Assembly (NCBI GenBank): GCA_039817415.1
Contig: JBCBVV010000001.1
Location: 310,001 to 374,000 of the forward strand
Length of the DNA stretch: 64,000 nucleotides
Direction of reading: 5' to 3'
From: JALEFZ01 sp039817415
GTDB lineage: Bacteria; Bacteroidota; Bacteroidia; J057
Shown here: one piece after another, positions 42,607-51,135 of the stretch
Numbering within the stretch: position 1 is the stretch's first letter
Layout: each line of letters begins with the position of its first letter
Program-made: the position numbers and the translations under genes
The notes under the pieces: generated by a model
Told to the model about the DNA's origin: nothing
Seen by the model: only the letters and a program-made list of their open reading frames with translations
Databases searched by the model: none

Positions 42607-43533
42607 ATGAAAAAGCTGTTATTGGTTTTGTTGATGTTGTCATGTTTGACCTCTTTTGCCCAATACCAAATTGGCCTGGTTCCAAGGTCTAGCCCTCAAA
42701 AGAGCCTTTCGCAGAAAATCGGGTACACCGACATCAGTGTTACCTATGGAAGTCCCTTGGTAAGAGGAAGAAAAATATGGGGGGATTTGGTACCCTACGA
42801 TAAGGTGTGGCGAGCAGGTGCCAATGAAGCGACAACCATCGAGGTGAGTCATGATATGTACATTCAGGATCAATTTTTAGCCAAGGGAAAATATGCCTTC
42901 TTCATTATCCCTGAAAAGGATCGTGCCTGGGTAGCGGTTTTCAGCAGAAAAAGTGATCAATGGGGCTCTTTCGATTATGTCGAAGAAGAAGATGCCCTTA
43001 GAATAGAAGTTGTTCCTCAGCAAACGACCTCCTTTCAAGAGGTACTTACCTACAGTTTGAGCTATTATGGATATGAGCATGGTTGGTTACACCTGTCATG
43101 GGAACACATCCACATAGACATTCCCTTCAAAACCCAATATTTTGAACTGTTTCGCCAAGAAGTAGAGAAACGCGCCAAGGCCGCTGCACCTGAGATTGCG
43201 TGGATTGTATACCTGCAAGGTGCCGATCATTTATTGAGCAACAATAGGGATTTACGCCTGGCTGATAGCTGGCTGGAAAAGTGTGAGAAGGCAGAAGCAA
43301 AGCACAAAAAAGATGCGTGGAACGATCAGTATTATCCTCGTCCCTACATAGAGGGCCATTTGCTTTGGACAAAAGCCAAGTTGCGCGCTGCCCAACACAG
43401 ATATGAAGAGGCCATTGAGCTTACTCAATCCCTTATAGCTATGGAAAACCCCTTATTCTACCAAAGGGAAAAGGAAGGAGAAAAAATTGACCTACACCAA
43501 AAAGAATGGGCCAAGCAGATCACCCAAAAATAA
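42607..43533 (+). CDS. DUF2911 secreted protein
   Basis: The ATG at 42607 gives 308 residues and a good signal peptide (MKKLLLVLLMLSCLTSFAQ); an extension to 42505 would run back into the terminator hairpin. The DUF2911 core is clear: ISVTYGSPLVRGRKIWGDLVPYDKVWRAGANEATTIE in sense, then GKYAFFIIPEKDRAWVAVFSRK. A C-terminal ~100 residues are helical, TPR-like. The function of the family is unknown; it is secreted and common in Bacteroidota. It precedes a methyltransferase gene by six bases. Confidence 0.87.
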   Translation: MKKLLLVLLMLSCLTSFAQYQIGLVPRSSPQKSLSQKIGYTDISVTYGSPLVRGRKIWGDLVPYDKVWRAGANEATTIEVSHDMYIQDQFLAKGKYAFFIIPEKDRAWVAVFSRKSDQWGSFDYVEEEDALRIEVVPQQTTSFQEVLTYSLSYYGYEHGWLHLSWEHIHIDIPFKTQYFELFRQEVEKRAKAAAPEIAWIVYLQGADHLLSNNRDLRLADSWLEKCEKAEAKHKKDAWNDQYYPRPYIEGHLLWTKAKLRAAQHRYEEAIELTQSLIAMENPLFYQREKEGEKIDLHQKEWAKQITQK

Positions 43534-43539
43534 AAGCCA

Positions 43540-44283
43540 ATGAGCAAAGTAGGGAAGGATTATATCATTCAGCAATATGAGGATGGAGCTGAAAATTATG
43601 CCAAATACACAACCAACATTGGCTTGTGGTCTTCAGAAAGGCATGTTTTCACCCAATACTTGAGTCATGATGACAAGATACTTGACCTTGGTTGTGGAGC
43701 GGGAAGAACCACCTACGGGTTGAGAAAGTTGGGCTATCATAAATTATTGGGAGTAGACCTCACAGCCGGAATGATCAAAAAAGCCAAGATGCTTCATTCT
43801 CATTTTGCTACTCAGGTAAATTTTGAGGTAGGAGATGCTACTCAATTGAAACAAGGGGATCATTCCTTCGATGCAGTCATTTTTTCTTTTAATGGACTCA
43901 TGTCTATTCCTCGGCAAGAAAATAGGCTCAAGGCCATGAAAGAGGTTTATAGAGTCCTCAAAGAAGGAGGAATCTTCATCTTCACGACCCATGATCGAGA
44001 AGCGGATACACGATACCTTCCTTTTTGGGAGGAAGAGAAGAAGAAATGGGAAGAAGGCAAACAACGCAAGGATATACATGACTATGGTGATATCATTGTT
44101 TATTCTGAAGGGGAAGGGAGAGATATTTTCGTCCACATTACAGACAAAGCTGAGGTAACCTCCATGTTGAAAGAGACCGGCTTCCACTTGATAGAGGAAT
44201 TTTATCGCCCTGATAGATTTGAGGAAAGTGATGCCGTCAAAGCACATTCCGGCCCTTGCCGTTTCTGGATCGTCAAAAAATAA
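43540..44283 (+). CDS. Class I SAM-dependent methyltransferase
   Basis: A 247-residue protein with the SAM-binding glycine motif ILDLGCGAGRTTYGLRKLG near residue 46, acidic post-motif GVDLTAGMI, and FDAVIFSFNGLMSIP as motif II/III. It resembles the small-molecule methyltransferases of the Methyltransf_11/25 group; the substrate is unknown. The gene stands in a tight rightward run with a GyrI-like protein and a second methyltransferase. Confidence 0.88.
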   Translation: MSKVGKDYIIQQYEDGAENYAKYTTNIGLWSSERHVFTQYLSHDDKILDLGCGAGRTTYGLRKLGYHKLLGVDLTAGMIKKAKMLHSHFATQVNFEVGDATQLKQGDHSFDAVIFSFNGLMSIPRQENRLKAMKEVYRVLKEGGIFIFTTHDREADTRYLPFWEEEKKKWEEGKQRKDIHDYGDIIVYSEGEGRDIFVHITDKAEVTSMLKETGFHLIEEFYRPDRFEESDAVKAHSGPCRFWIVKK

Positions 44284-44287
44284 GGTC

Positions 44288-44794
44288 ATGAACTACGCAC
44301 CACCCAAGATTGTAGACTTACCCCAACGAGTATTTGTAGGGCTACATACACAAACATCCGCCAGTAAACCCACTACGCCCCAAATGTGGGGGAAATTCAT
44401 GCCGAGAAAAGGAGAAGTTCCCCATAGAATGGGAGAAGAGGTCTATTCCATTCAGGTATACCCTCCCAATTTGTCCTATGAAAATTTCGACCCCAGCAAA
44501 GAATATACCTCATGGGCAGCGCTCGAAGTCAGCCAATTAGGTGAACTCCCAGAAGGCTTTGAAAGTATTCTCATTGAAGCGGGAACCTATGCCTTCTTTG
44601 TCCATAAAGGAGCGGTAGATACTTTTCCTCAGTTGATTAGGTGGATTTATGCAGAATGGCTTCCTTCCTCCCCCTATGAAATTGATGATAGAATCCATTT
44701 TGAACGATTGGGTGCGAAGTTTTTGGGACCTAGCAATCCAGAATCTGAAGAGGACGTATTCATACCTGTGAAATTGAAAAATATCCCCTCATGA
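44288..44794 (+). CDS. GyrI-like / effector-binding domain protein
   Basis: From ATG 44288 the protein has 168 residues; a start at 44219 would overlap the previous gene heavily. The order of strands, with FVGLHTQTSASKP, YSIQVYPPNLSYENFDP, WAALEVSQLGELPEGFESILIEAGTYA in sense, then YEIDDRIHFERLG, matches GyrI-like small-molecule binding domains used alone or in BmrR/AraC regulators. There is no DNA-binding domain. It probably binds or hydrolyses a small hydrophobic compound. It lies four bases after one methyltransferase gene and overlaps the next by four bases. Confidence 0.82.
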   Translation: MNYAPPKIVDLPQRVFVGLHTQTSASKPTTPQMWGKFMPRKGEVPHRMGEEVYSIQVYPPNLSYENFDPSKEYTSWAALEVSQLGELPEGFESILIEAGTYAFFVHKGAVDTFPQLIRWIYAEWLPSSPYEIDDRIHFERLGAKFLGPSNPESEEDVFIPVKLKNIPS

Positions 44795-45570
44795 AGACCA
44801 AATATGATCTGATTGGGAAGGGCTATAACCAGACCCGAAAGCCCGATCCTTATCTTGCCTCTCGGATGATGGCGCTGCTAGCGCCTAAACAAGAAGGAAT
44901 ATACCTTGACATCGGCTGTGGAACAGGCAATTATACCTGCGTTTTTCAGAAACAGGGATTTAATTTTATCGGAGTAGATCCATCTGCGACTATGTTGGAA
45001 AAGGCGAAAGCCAATCAACCTAAGATTCAATGGATACAAGCTCAAGCAGAGTCTATTCCCCTACCCGATCAATATTTCCATGGCATCCTGGGAAGCCTGA
45101 CTATCCACCATTGGCAAGACCTAACCAAAGCCATGAAGGAGCTGAGAAGAGTCTGCAAAGCTCAATCCAAGTTTGTCCTCTTTACCTCCACTCCTTCTCA
45201 GATGGAAGGATACTGGTTGAACCACTACTTCCCCAACATGATGAAGGACTCCATGCTACAAATGCCTTCTTTTGAAGTCATTTCCCAAGCCATGGAAAAT
45301 GGAGGATGGCAAATTGAGGCTCTTGAAACCTATGACATACAGCCTGACTTAGCAGATCATTTTCTCTACGTAGGCAAAGAACAGCCTGAGCTATATCTTA
45401 ATCCGGCCATTCGTAGCGGAATTTCCTCCTTTTCCTCCCTTGCCAATCAAAAAGAGGTAGAAAAGGGACTTCGAGAACTGGAAGAAGACATAAAATCAAA
45501 AAAAGTTTCAAAAATTATTGAAAGATTTAAACATAATAAGGGGGATTATTTGTTTATCATTGCGCATTGA
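44791..45570 (+). CDS. Class I SAM-dependent methyltransferase
   Basis: A 259-residue protein with motif I YLDIGCGTGNYTCVF, acidic loop GVDPSATMLEKAK, and ESIPLPDQYFHGILGSLTIHH as motif II. It is of the UbiE/Methyltransf_11 type and differs from the methyltransferase at 43540. It overlaps the GyrI-like gene by four bases (ATGA), which implies translational coupling. Confidence 0.88.
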   Translation: MKTKYDLIGKGYNQTRKPDPYLASRMMALLAPKQEGIYLDIGCGTGNYTCVFQKQGFNFIGVDPSATMLEKAKANQPKIQWIQAQAESIPLPDQYFHGILGSLTIHHWQDLTKAMKELRRVCKAQSKFVLFTSTPSQMEGYWLNHYFPNMMKDSMLQMPSFEVISQAMENGGWQIEALETYDIQPDLADHFLYVGKEQPELYLNPAIRSGISSFSSLANQKEVEKGLRELEEDIKSKKVSKIIERFKHNKGDYLFIIAH

Positions 45571-45581
45571 AATCCTTGATT

Positions 45582-46748
45582 ATGAACTACGAAAAGCACG
45601 CGCTGCGCTTAACCAATACATATCCTGCCATTGAGGACTTGAGAAGAAAGGCCAAAAAGCGCCTTCCCTTTGTGGCTTGGGAGTACCTAGAGTCTGGTAC
45701 AGGAGACGAAAAAGCGGTAGATAGAAATAGAGAAGGACTGGACAAGATTACCTTCATTCCCCAATTTATGAAGGGAGAAATGTCCTTCAACATTGAAACT
45801 GAATTATTTGGCAGGAAGTATTCAGCTCCTTTTGGTGTAGCCCCTGTCGGTTTAACGGGCTTAATGTGGCCCAAGGCAGAACAAATGCTTGCCAGAATGG
45901 CGGCCAGAAATAAAATTCCTTTTAGCCTAAGTACAGTAGCCACCCAAATACCCGAGGATGTAGGTCCAGAAGTAGGAGACATGGGTTGGTTCCAGTTGTA
46001 TCCCCCTGAGTCCAACGAGTTAAGAGATAAACTGATCAAAAGGGCCAAGGAAAACAACTTCCATACGCTGATCATCACAGCTGATGTTCCGGTCCCTTCC
46101 AGGCGTGAAAGAACCAAGCGTGCAGGCATGAAAATGCCCCCCAAGATTACACCCTATTTTATTTGGCAGGGAATTACCCATCCTTGGTGGTCTTTGGCGA
46201 CCCTAGCTGCAGGTTTGCCTCGATTGAGGACGGTTGAATCCTACAGCCCTTCCAAGGACCTAGCTACTGTGGCAGATTTCGTTCGCTTCAAATTCAGGGG
46301 AAATCTCACTTGGGACTATATCAAAGAAGTCCGAGACATGTGGGATGGTCCCATTATTCTAAAGGGAATTTTACACCCCGAAGATGCAGAGGAGGCCTTA
46401 AAAGTTGGAATGGATGGCATCGGCGTTTCTAACCATGGAGGAAGGCAATTCAATGGTGTTCCGGCAGCTATTGATGTTTTACCGGAAATTGTACGTACGG
46501 TCAATGGAAGAGCCAAAGTCATTTTTGACAGTGGGATCAGATCGGGATTAGATATCATCAGAGCCCTTTCTTTAGGAGCAGATTTTACCCTATTGGGTAG
46601 ACCTTTTCTATATGGTGTAGGAGCTTTGGGAGAAATAGGAGGAGATCATGTTACAGCCATTCTCAAGGATGATTTAACCAATAATATGGGACAAATGGGC
46701 ATCAAAGATCTACAGGAAATTACTCAGTCCATTGAAGTACCCACCTAA
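45582..46748 (+). CDS. FMN-dependent alpha-hydroxy-acid oxidase/dehydrogenase (lactate-type)
   Basis: A 388-residue TIM-barrel flavoprotein from ATG 45582; a TTG at 45567 would overlap the previous stop. The catalytic histidine and following arginine are in VSNHGGRQF, the FMN-phosphate loop in DSGIRSGLDIIRALSLGADF, and the N-terminal LPFVAWEYLESGTGDE and APFGVAPVGLTG segments match the family. Members oxidise L-lactate, glycolate or mandelate to the keto acid. The acceptor may be O2 or quinone. It closes the coupled methyltransferase set, 11 bases downstream. Confidence 0.9.
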   Translation: MNYEKHALRLTNTYPAIEDLRRKAKKRLPFVAWEYLESGTGDEKAVDRNREGLDKITFIPQFMKGEMSFNIETELFGRKYSAPFGVAPVGLTGLMWPKAEQMLARMAARNKIPFSLSTVATQIPEDVGPEVGDMGWFQLYPPESNELRDKLIKRAKENNFHTLIITADVPVPSRRERTKRAGMKMPPKITPYFIWQGITHPWWSLATLAAGLPRLRTVESYSPSKDLATVADFVRFKFRGNLTWDYIKEVRDMWDGPIILKGILHPEDAEEALKVGMDGIGVSNHGGRQFNGVPAAIDVLPEIVRTVNGRAKVIFDSGIRSGLDIIRALSLGADFTLLGRPFLYGVGALGEIGGDHVTAILKDDLTNNMGQMGIKDLQEITQSIEVPT

Positions 46749-46784
46749 TCTTTTGCTATCTATCATCCCCAATCCATTAATCCT

Positions 46785-47315
46785 ATGGACTTGAACGTAA
46801 GAGAAGCCACCCTAAATGATATCCCACTCATCAATGCCTATTGGCAACAAGCTGATGAAAGCTTTCTGGAAGGAATGGGGGCAGATAAAAGTAAATTGCC
46901 CGCTCCTGAGGACTTTGCCCTAATGCTTGGTCAACAGATCGAATCTAGTTATGCAGACAAGAAGGCTTATGCGTTGATTTGGGAAGTGGATCAGGTAGCC
47001 ATTGGCCACTGCAATGTGAATGACATTATTTTTGGTCAATCCGCCTTTATGCACCTTCATCTGTGGCAAAGCGACAAGAGGAAAAAAGGCATGGGCGCTC
47101 AACTCGTACGCATGAGCTTGCCCTTCTTTTTCGACAAATTGGAACTAGAGACCCTATATTGTCAACCCAAATCAGACAATGAGGCTCCAAATAGGACGTT
47201 GGCGAAGGTAGGCTTCCACTTTTTACGGAATAGATGGTGCACACCGGGATCTATCAACTTCGAACAGGAGGTAAACCTTTGGGCCTTACCTAAAGAAACT
47301 TTTGAGGCTATGTAG
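46785..47315 (+). CDS. GNAT-family N-acetyltransferase
   Basis: A 176-residue acetyltransferase. Motif A is seen as HLHLWQSDKRKKGMGAQLVRMSLPFFF, with KGMGA as the acetyl-CoA loop, and ENLYCQPKSDNEAPNRTLAKVGFHF-like motif B follows (LYCQPKSDNEAPNRTLAKVG). The acceptor is unknown. It begins 36 bases after the hydroxy-acid oxidase gene. Confidence 0.85.
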   Translation: MDLNVREATLNDIPLINAYWQQADESFLEGMGADKSKLPAPEDFALMLGQQIESSYADKKAYALIWEVDQVAIGHCNVNDIIFGQSAFMHLHLWQSDKRKKGMGAQLVRMSLPFFFDKLELETLYCQPKSDNEAPNRTLAKVGFHFLRNRWCTPGSINFEQEVNLWALPKETFEAM

Positions 47316-47380
47316 CATGATATTCTTCATTGCTCACATATAACAATCAGTATATTTTTGGCAAAATTTTGATCCCACAT

Positions 47381-47701
47381 ATGGCATCTTTACTGAATAC
47401 CGACATAGGCAGACTTCGCCTAATCGCTTTTTTAGAAGGAATTTCCTTACTAGGAATTTTGTTCATCACCATGCCCCTTAAGTATGGACTTCATATAGAA
47501 GGCCCTAATATGGCCATGGGTATGAGTCATGGTGTGTTGTTCATCCTGTATGTCCTTGCCGTTCTGATTGTGGTATTCAAATACAAATGGCCCATCAAGC
47601 AAACTCTCTTTTCCCTTGCGGCCTCGGTCCTCCCCTTTGGAACCTTCTGGGCAGATAAGAAATACTTCAAACCTGCTGAAGAAGCCTTAAAAAATAGCTA
47701 G
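47381..47701 (+). CDS. DUF3817 integral membrane protein
   Basis: From ATG 47381 the protein has 106 residues. Three hydrophobic segments and the opening IGRLRLIAFLEGISLLGILFITMPLKY in outline match the DUF3817 (YdzA-like) family of small inner-membrane proteins; SHGVLFILYVLA and the FGTFWADKKYF end are also typical. Function is unknown. An ATG at a slightly earlier position (47330) would add a poorly conserved N-terminus. Confidence 0.85.
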   Translation: MASLLNTDIGRLRLIAFLEGISLLGILFITMPLKYGLHIEGPNMAMGMSHGVLFILYVLAVLIVVFKYKWPIKQTLFSLAASVLPFGTFWADKKYFKPAEEALKNS

Positions 47702-47751
47702 AAACAGCACCCACTTTCAAAACTTTGAGCCTTCGATGGGGTTTTGTCTTT

Positions 47752-48351
47752 ATGGAGAAGCCCATCATCACAAGTATCGTTAGCTCAGAAGACTTCCTGA
47801 ACTGGTACTGGCTGAAGGAAGAAATGGTCCTCATGTGCCAACACTTGAACCTCCCTTATTCAGGTAGAAAATTCGAATTACGGGATAGAATTGCCTATGC
47901 CCTTGAGCATGAAGGAAAACTTCTTCCAGCTGCCCCTTCTCCCAAAAAGCATTCAAGTTTCAACTGGGCAAAAGAAGAATTAAGCCCTCAAACCATCATC
48001 ACTGACAATGTATCTTTTGGACCGAATTTCAGAAGGTTCATGAAAGCCCAGATTGGTTCTAAGTTTTCCTGCCATAGCGACTTTATGGATTGGGTAAAGG
48101 CAAATCCAGGAAAGACCCTTCAAGATGCTGTCATCAAATGGGTCGAACTGGAGGAGCGTAAAAAAGACCCAAGTTTCAAGCGCGAAATTGCAGCCAATAA
48201 TATGTTAGCCCAGTATGTCAGGGATTTTATGGCCCATCATCCAGAAAGTACGTTAAAAGAGGTCTTATCGATTTGGAAGAAAAAGAAGAAACTACCTGCA
48301 GCAAACGGCTTCATTCGATTTGCACCCGAGGATAGACAGGTACTTGGATAG
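47752..48351 (+). CDS. SAP-like / DUF6434 domain protein
   Basis: From ATG 47752 the protein has 199 residues. Residues ~12-60 look like a SAP domain (MCQHLNLPYSGRKFELRDRI), a helix-hairpin fold that often binds DNA. Residues ~70-130 match DUF6434 (FNWAKEELSPQTIITDNVSFG, FRRFMKAQIG, VKANPGKTLQDAV), and the pattern FMAHHPESTLKEVLSIW near the end looks like a second such segment. It probably binds nucleic acid, but this is inference. A frame from TTG 47725 is less likely. Confidence 0.75.
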   Translation: MEKPIITSIVSSEDFLNWYWLKEEMVLMCQHLNLPYSGRKFELRDRIAYALEHEGKLLPAAPSPKKHSSFNWAKEELSPQTIITDNVSFGPNFRRFMKAQIGSKFSCHSDFMDWVKANPGKTLQDAVIKWVELEERKKDPSFKREIAANNMLAQYVRDFMAHHPESTLKEVLSIWKKKKKLPAANGFIRFAPEDRQVLG

Positions 48352-48592
48352 AATTTTCTTTTTTTGTTGTAAAATCAACCTTATCATATAGAAATAGTAC
48401 GCTGAAGGGGTATTCTTAACGCCCCAAAAAGGCTGCTCCGCCTTAGGCCTTCGTATCTTCTATGCTCTTTTTCAATCCATTAGACCTTCTGGAATTTTCT
48501 TAATCAATCCAGTCGTTTCCTTTGTAGGTTTATCTCCCACTCCTAAGTAGAACTCGCTCCCGAATTGAACAAATTCAGGAAAAAAGGAAAGA

Positions 48593-49099
48593 ATGAGTTC
48601 TCCCCAATTAAGCAGTAAGCCATCTTCCACACTCAAGCTAAGGAGGATTACACTATATTCCGGCTTTGTTCTTATGGCAGCTATGGCAGGACTCTACCTT
48701 CTTCAATCATCAGGGGAAGAGGAACATGCGGTTGAACTTGTCCATCAAGAACTTAAGGTCAACACGGTCAGTACAAGCGAGGCAAGTTCTCAAGAGATGT
48801 TAGAGGCAAAATTGGCTTTCCATATAGATGCGAAGGCGGAAAATCCGCAAATCGGCTGGTCCATTTACCCTGAATTTGAAGCCAAAGAAGCTATCATTGA
48901 AAGGTCTTCTGATGGAAAGTCATTTACCAAGGTAGCAAGGGTGGATGTGAGCCGTAGACAGTTCAAGCCCAGGAATTATAAAATTTCGGATTTTCACTTT
49001 TTACCTGAGCAGAATAAAGAATTGTTCTACCGTTTGACCAATATCGGTGAGGAGGGAGATACGCTCCAACAAGTAGTTCGTCAAATATCCCTAGAGTAA
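48593..49099 (+). CDS. Membrane-anchored conserved hypothetical protein
   Basis: A 168-residue protein with a short basic cytoplasmic N-terminus (SSTLKLRRITL), a single membrane helix at about 21-40 and a periplasmic domain. The domain has IIERSSDGKSFTKVARVDV and ELFYRLTNIGEEGDTLQQVV, a beta-sandwich pattern commonly found in Bacteroidota surface proteins beside T9SS tails. No sorting tail is present. The function is unknown. About 240 noncoding bases precede it, with two weak hairpins and no clear promoter. Confidence 0.7.
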   Translation: MSSPQLSSKPSSTLKLRRITLYSGFVLMAAMAGLYLLQSSGEEEHAVELVHQELKVNTVSTSEASSQEMLEAKLAFHIDAKAENPQIGWSIYPEFEAKEAIIERSSDGKSFTKVARVDVSRRQFKPRNYKISDFHFLPEQNKELFYRLTNIGEEGDTLQQVVRQISLE

Positions 49100-49116
49100 A
49101 GGCGCCAAAAATTAAA

Positions 49117-49144
49117 AAAGGGACAAGCCGAAGCTCCTCCCTTT
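49117..49144. terminator. Weak bidirectional hairpin between convergent genes
   Basis: A seven-base stem (aaaggga / tccctttc in part) with a 14-base loop that itself can pair (agc/gct) lies between the stops of the genes at 48593 and 49174. An A-run on the left favours the minus-strand direction. Confidence 0.5.
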
Positions 49145-49173
49145 CTGTGGTTAGTTATTTCCTATTTCCTGCC

Positions 49174-50103
49174 TTATATAGCAGCAAAGACTTTTTCAAG
49201 AAGAGCCTTGGTGGCTTTGATTCCTTCATCCTCAGAAAGCTCTTTGCCCTCGTACTCAATCCCTACATAGCCTTTGTAACCAGCCTCTTTCACGATCTTC
49301 ATGAGCTTCATATAGTCCATGTTGGCTTCGTTTCCTTCTTCATCAAATACATTTGATTTGGCACTTACTCCTTTGGCGAAGGGCATAATCTCCTTGGTCC
49401 CCTTGTAACGGTCGTATTCATTGGCGCATCCATCAGCCGATCTTTCTATACAGAAGTTACCAAAATCAGGTAGTGTTCCGACATTTTCCATATTTGCCGT
49501 GCTGATCACACCTGCCAACCATGATCCATCAGAGGAGTATCCACCGTGATTTTCTACAATTACATTGATCCCTTGAGTAGCACCGTATTCGCCAAGTTTT
49601 TTCAATCCCATAGCTGCATTGGCGGCCACTTCTTCTGCCGTTCCTTCTCCCGCAGCATTTACACGAATGGAGTGTGCGCCCAATAACTTGGCGATATCTA
49701 CCCAGTTGTGGTGGTTTGCTACTGCTTCATTTCTTTTGGCTTCGTCAGCATCTCCAAGGTGTCCCAAGCCGTCGCACATGATGAGGCCGACAGATACCTT
49801 AGCATCGTCACAAGCCTGCTTGAATGTCTTCCAATATTCCATGTCTTCAGCTTTGTCCTTGTAAAACTGATTTACCAGCTCTATAGAGTTAATTCCATAT
49901 CCTGCTGCAATAGAAGGGAAATCATCAGCAGAAAGTGAGCTATCAAAAAATGCCTTATGCAAAGACCATTGTGCAAGGGAGATTTTGAAATCGGGTTCTT
50001 TCATTTCTTCTTTCTCGTCAGTAGAAGAGGTAGTGGCAGTTGGCTGACAAGCCATCATGCCAAAAAGCGCGAGGGCTACCGCCCCAATAAGGAAATTTTT
50101 CAT
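49174..50103 (-). CDS. Sugar phosphate isomerase/epimerase-like lipoprotein
   Basis: A 309-residue protein with a lipoprotein signal peptide (MMAC, Cys19) and a short Ser/Thr-Glu linker. The rest is a xylose-isomerase-like TIM barrel: ISLAQWSLHKAFFDS at the first strand, GAHSIRVNAAG, INVIVENHGGYSSDG with the metal-binding glutamate, and YVGIEYEGKELSEDEG at the end. Family members interconvert sugars or act on polyols, but an exported lipidated member is likely to work on periplasmic or surface sugars. It has a good promoter 50 bases upstream and is transcribed alone. Confidence 0.85.
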   Translation of the reverse strand: MKNFLIGAVALALFGMMACQPTATTSSTDEKEEMKEPDFKISLAQWSLHKAFFDSSLSADDFPSIAAGYGINSIELVNQFYKDKAEDMEYWKTFKQACDDAKVSVGLIMCDGLGHLGDADEAKRNEAVANHHNWVDIAKLLGAHSIRVNAAGEGTAEEVAANAAMGLKKLGEYGATQGINVIVENHGGYSSDGSWLAGVISTANMENVGTLPDFGNFCIERSADGCANEYDRYKGTKEIMPFAKGVSAKSNVFDEEGNEANMDYMKLMKIVKEAGYKGYVGIEYEGKELSEDEGIKATKALLEKVFAAI

Positions 50104-50416
50104 AAGTAGGAGTAGATTTATGCGTTCGGAATCCCTTTCAAGATTCGATATATCAAACTTAACAGATATTAAAAAACTTTTGGCAAATAGGAAAAATCAG
50201 CTGCATCTTCATCAAAGAAAAACCTGATTCAGCTAAATAAGTACCAGAGAATCTGTATGGGTTGATATCCTATCCTCTTGGCTTCAAGATTGGCGAAACT
50301 GGCTATATCATTACCTTGGAAGATTTTTTAATTGTCCTTCTAAAGCCATACGGAGGCTTTCTAAACGTATCTTAATTTTTCATACACATCTCCTTCGTTA
50401 GAAAAAGATCATTGAT
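50104..50416. other. Noncoding gap upstream of the isomerase-like lipoprotein gene
   Basis: About 310 bases between two minus-strand genes. It holds the promoter at 50154-50187. The rest is AT-rich, without a clear terminator after the GNAT gene at 50417, and without ORF or tRNA signal. Confidence 0.5.
50154..50187 (-). promoter_or_regulatory. Predicted housekeeping-type promoter for the gene at 49174
   Basis: On the minus strand, TTTG (bases 50184-50187) and TAAGTTTG (50154-50161) are separated by 22 bases, in fair agreement with the Bacteroidota -33 TTTG / -7 TAnnTTTG promoter. The start codon is 50 bases downstream, at 50103. Confidence 0.6.
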
Positions 50417-51034
50417 TTATCCTACATCTTCCTTTAACCATGATTGAAGTTTTTGCTGCAACATATTCTTCACAGATTCTTCCCATTCTTGTTTCAGCAT
50501 ACTCATTAGCACAATATCCACCCTTCCCTGATCATGAATGGCGGGTAGGAAGCTTCTTAAACGACCTTCTTCAATGGCTCCAATACTTTTGACAGCGGAT
50601 AGGCTCACACGATTTTCTTCACTTATTCCGAACCCTACCCTTTCCAAGCCCATTTCTTCAAATAAAAATTGACATAACAGGTATTTGCTCGCCTTGTTGA
50701 CAGCTGTCCCTTGGAAGGGGATTCCAATCCAGCTATGCCCAATTTTTGCATGGCCCAAGGAAAGATTAAGGTCATAGATGCGCGTCATCCCTGCCATTAG
50801 ATTGGTTCTTGCATCGGTTATGACAAAAGGATATTCTCGGCCATCTTTTTTGGCCAGAAGGGCGGCATCAACATACTTTCGAAAGTTCTCCCTCCCCATC
50901 CCTTCCTCAATGAAATAGGTCCAAATAGCTTCTTCTTGTGAAAGTAAAAAGAGGTCCTCTACATGAGTCTCTTCAAAAGGCGAAAGCCTGACCAGTTCAT
51001 TTTCGAGTATATATGTTTCAGTGAAGTCAAACAT
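50417..51034 (-). CDS. GNAT-family N-acetyltransferase (RimJ-like)
   Basis: A 205-residue protein of the RimJ/RimL acetyltransferase group: ETYILENELVRLSPFEETHVEDLF opens the fold, IGHSWIGIPFQGTAVNKASKYLL carries the acetyl-CoA loop, and LERVGFGISEENRVSLSAVKSIGA is motif B. The acceptor is unknown. It differs from the GNATs at 8634 and 46785. A 101-base gap separates it from the pirin gene upstream. Confidence 0.85.
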   Translation of the reverse strand: MFDFTETYILENELVRLSPFEETHVEDLFLLSQEEAIWTYFIEEGMGRENFRKYVDAALLAKKDGREYPFVITDARTNLMAGMTRIYDLNLSLGHAKIGHSWIGIPFQGTAVNKASKYLLCQFLFEEMGLERVGFGISEENRVSLSAVKSIGAIEEGRLRSFLPAIHDQGRVDIVLMSMLKQEWEESVKNMLQQKLQSWLKEDVG

Positions 51035-51135
51035 AGATCGGCGATAGCTTAGCTATAAAGTTGGTATCAGATATGCAGAATTTCTTCCACCCATCTATCC
51101 ATTTCGTGAACAATTCTATTGTTACGGTAAGGATG

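Noticed and set aside
48400..48450. Hairpins (GGGG...CCCC, AAGGC...GCCTT) before the gene at 48593
   Set aside because: Neither has a T-run, and they are too short to call a terminator or structured RNA.
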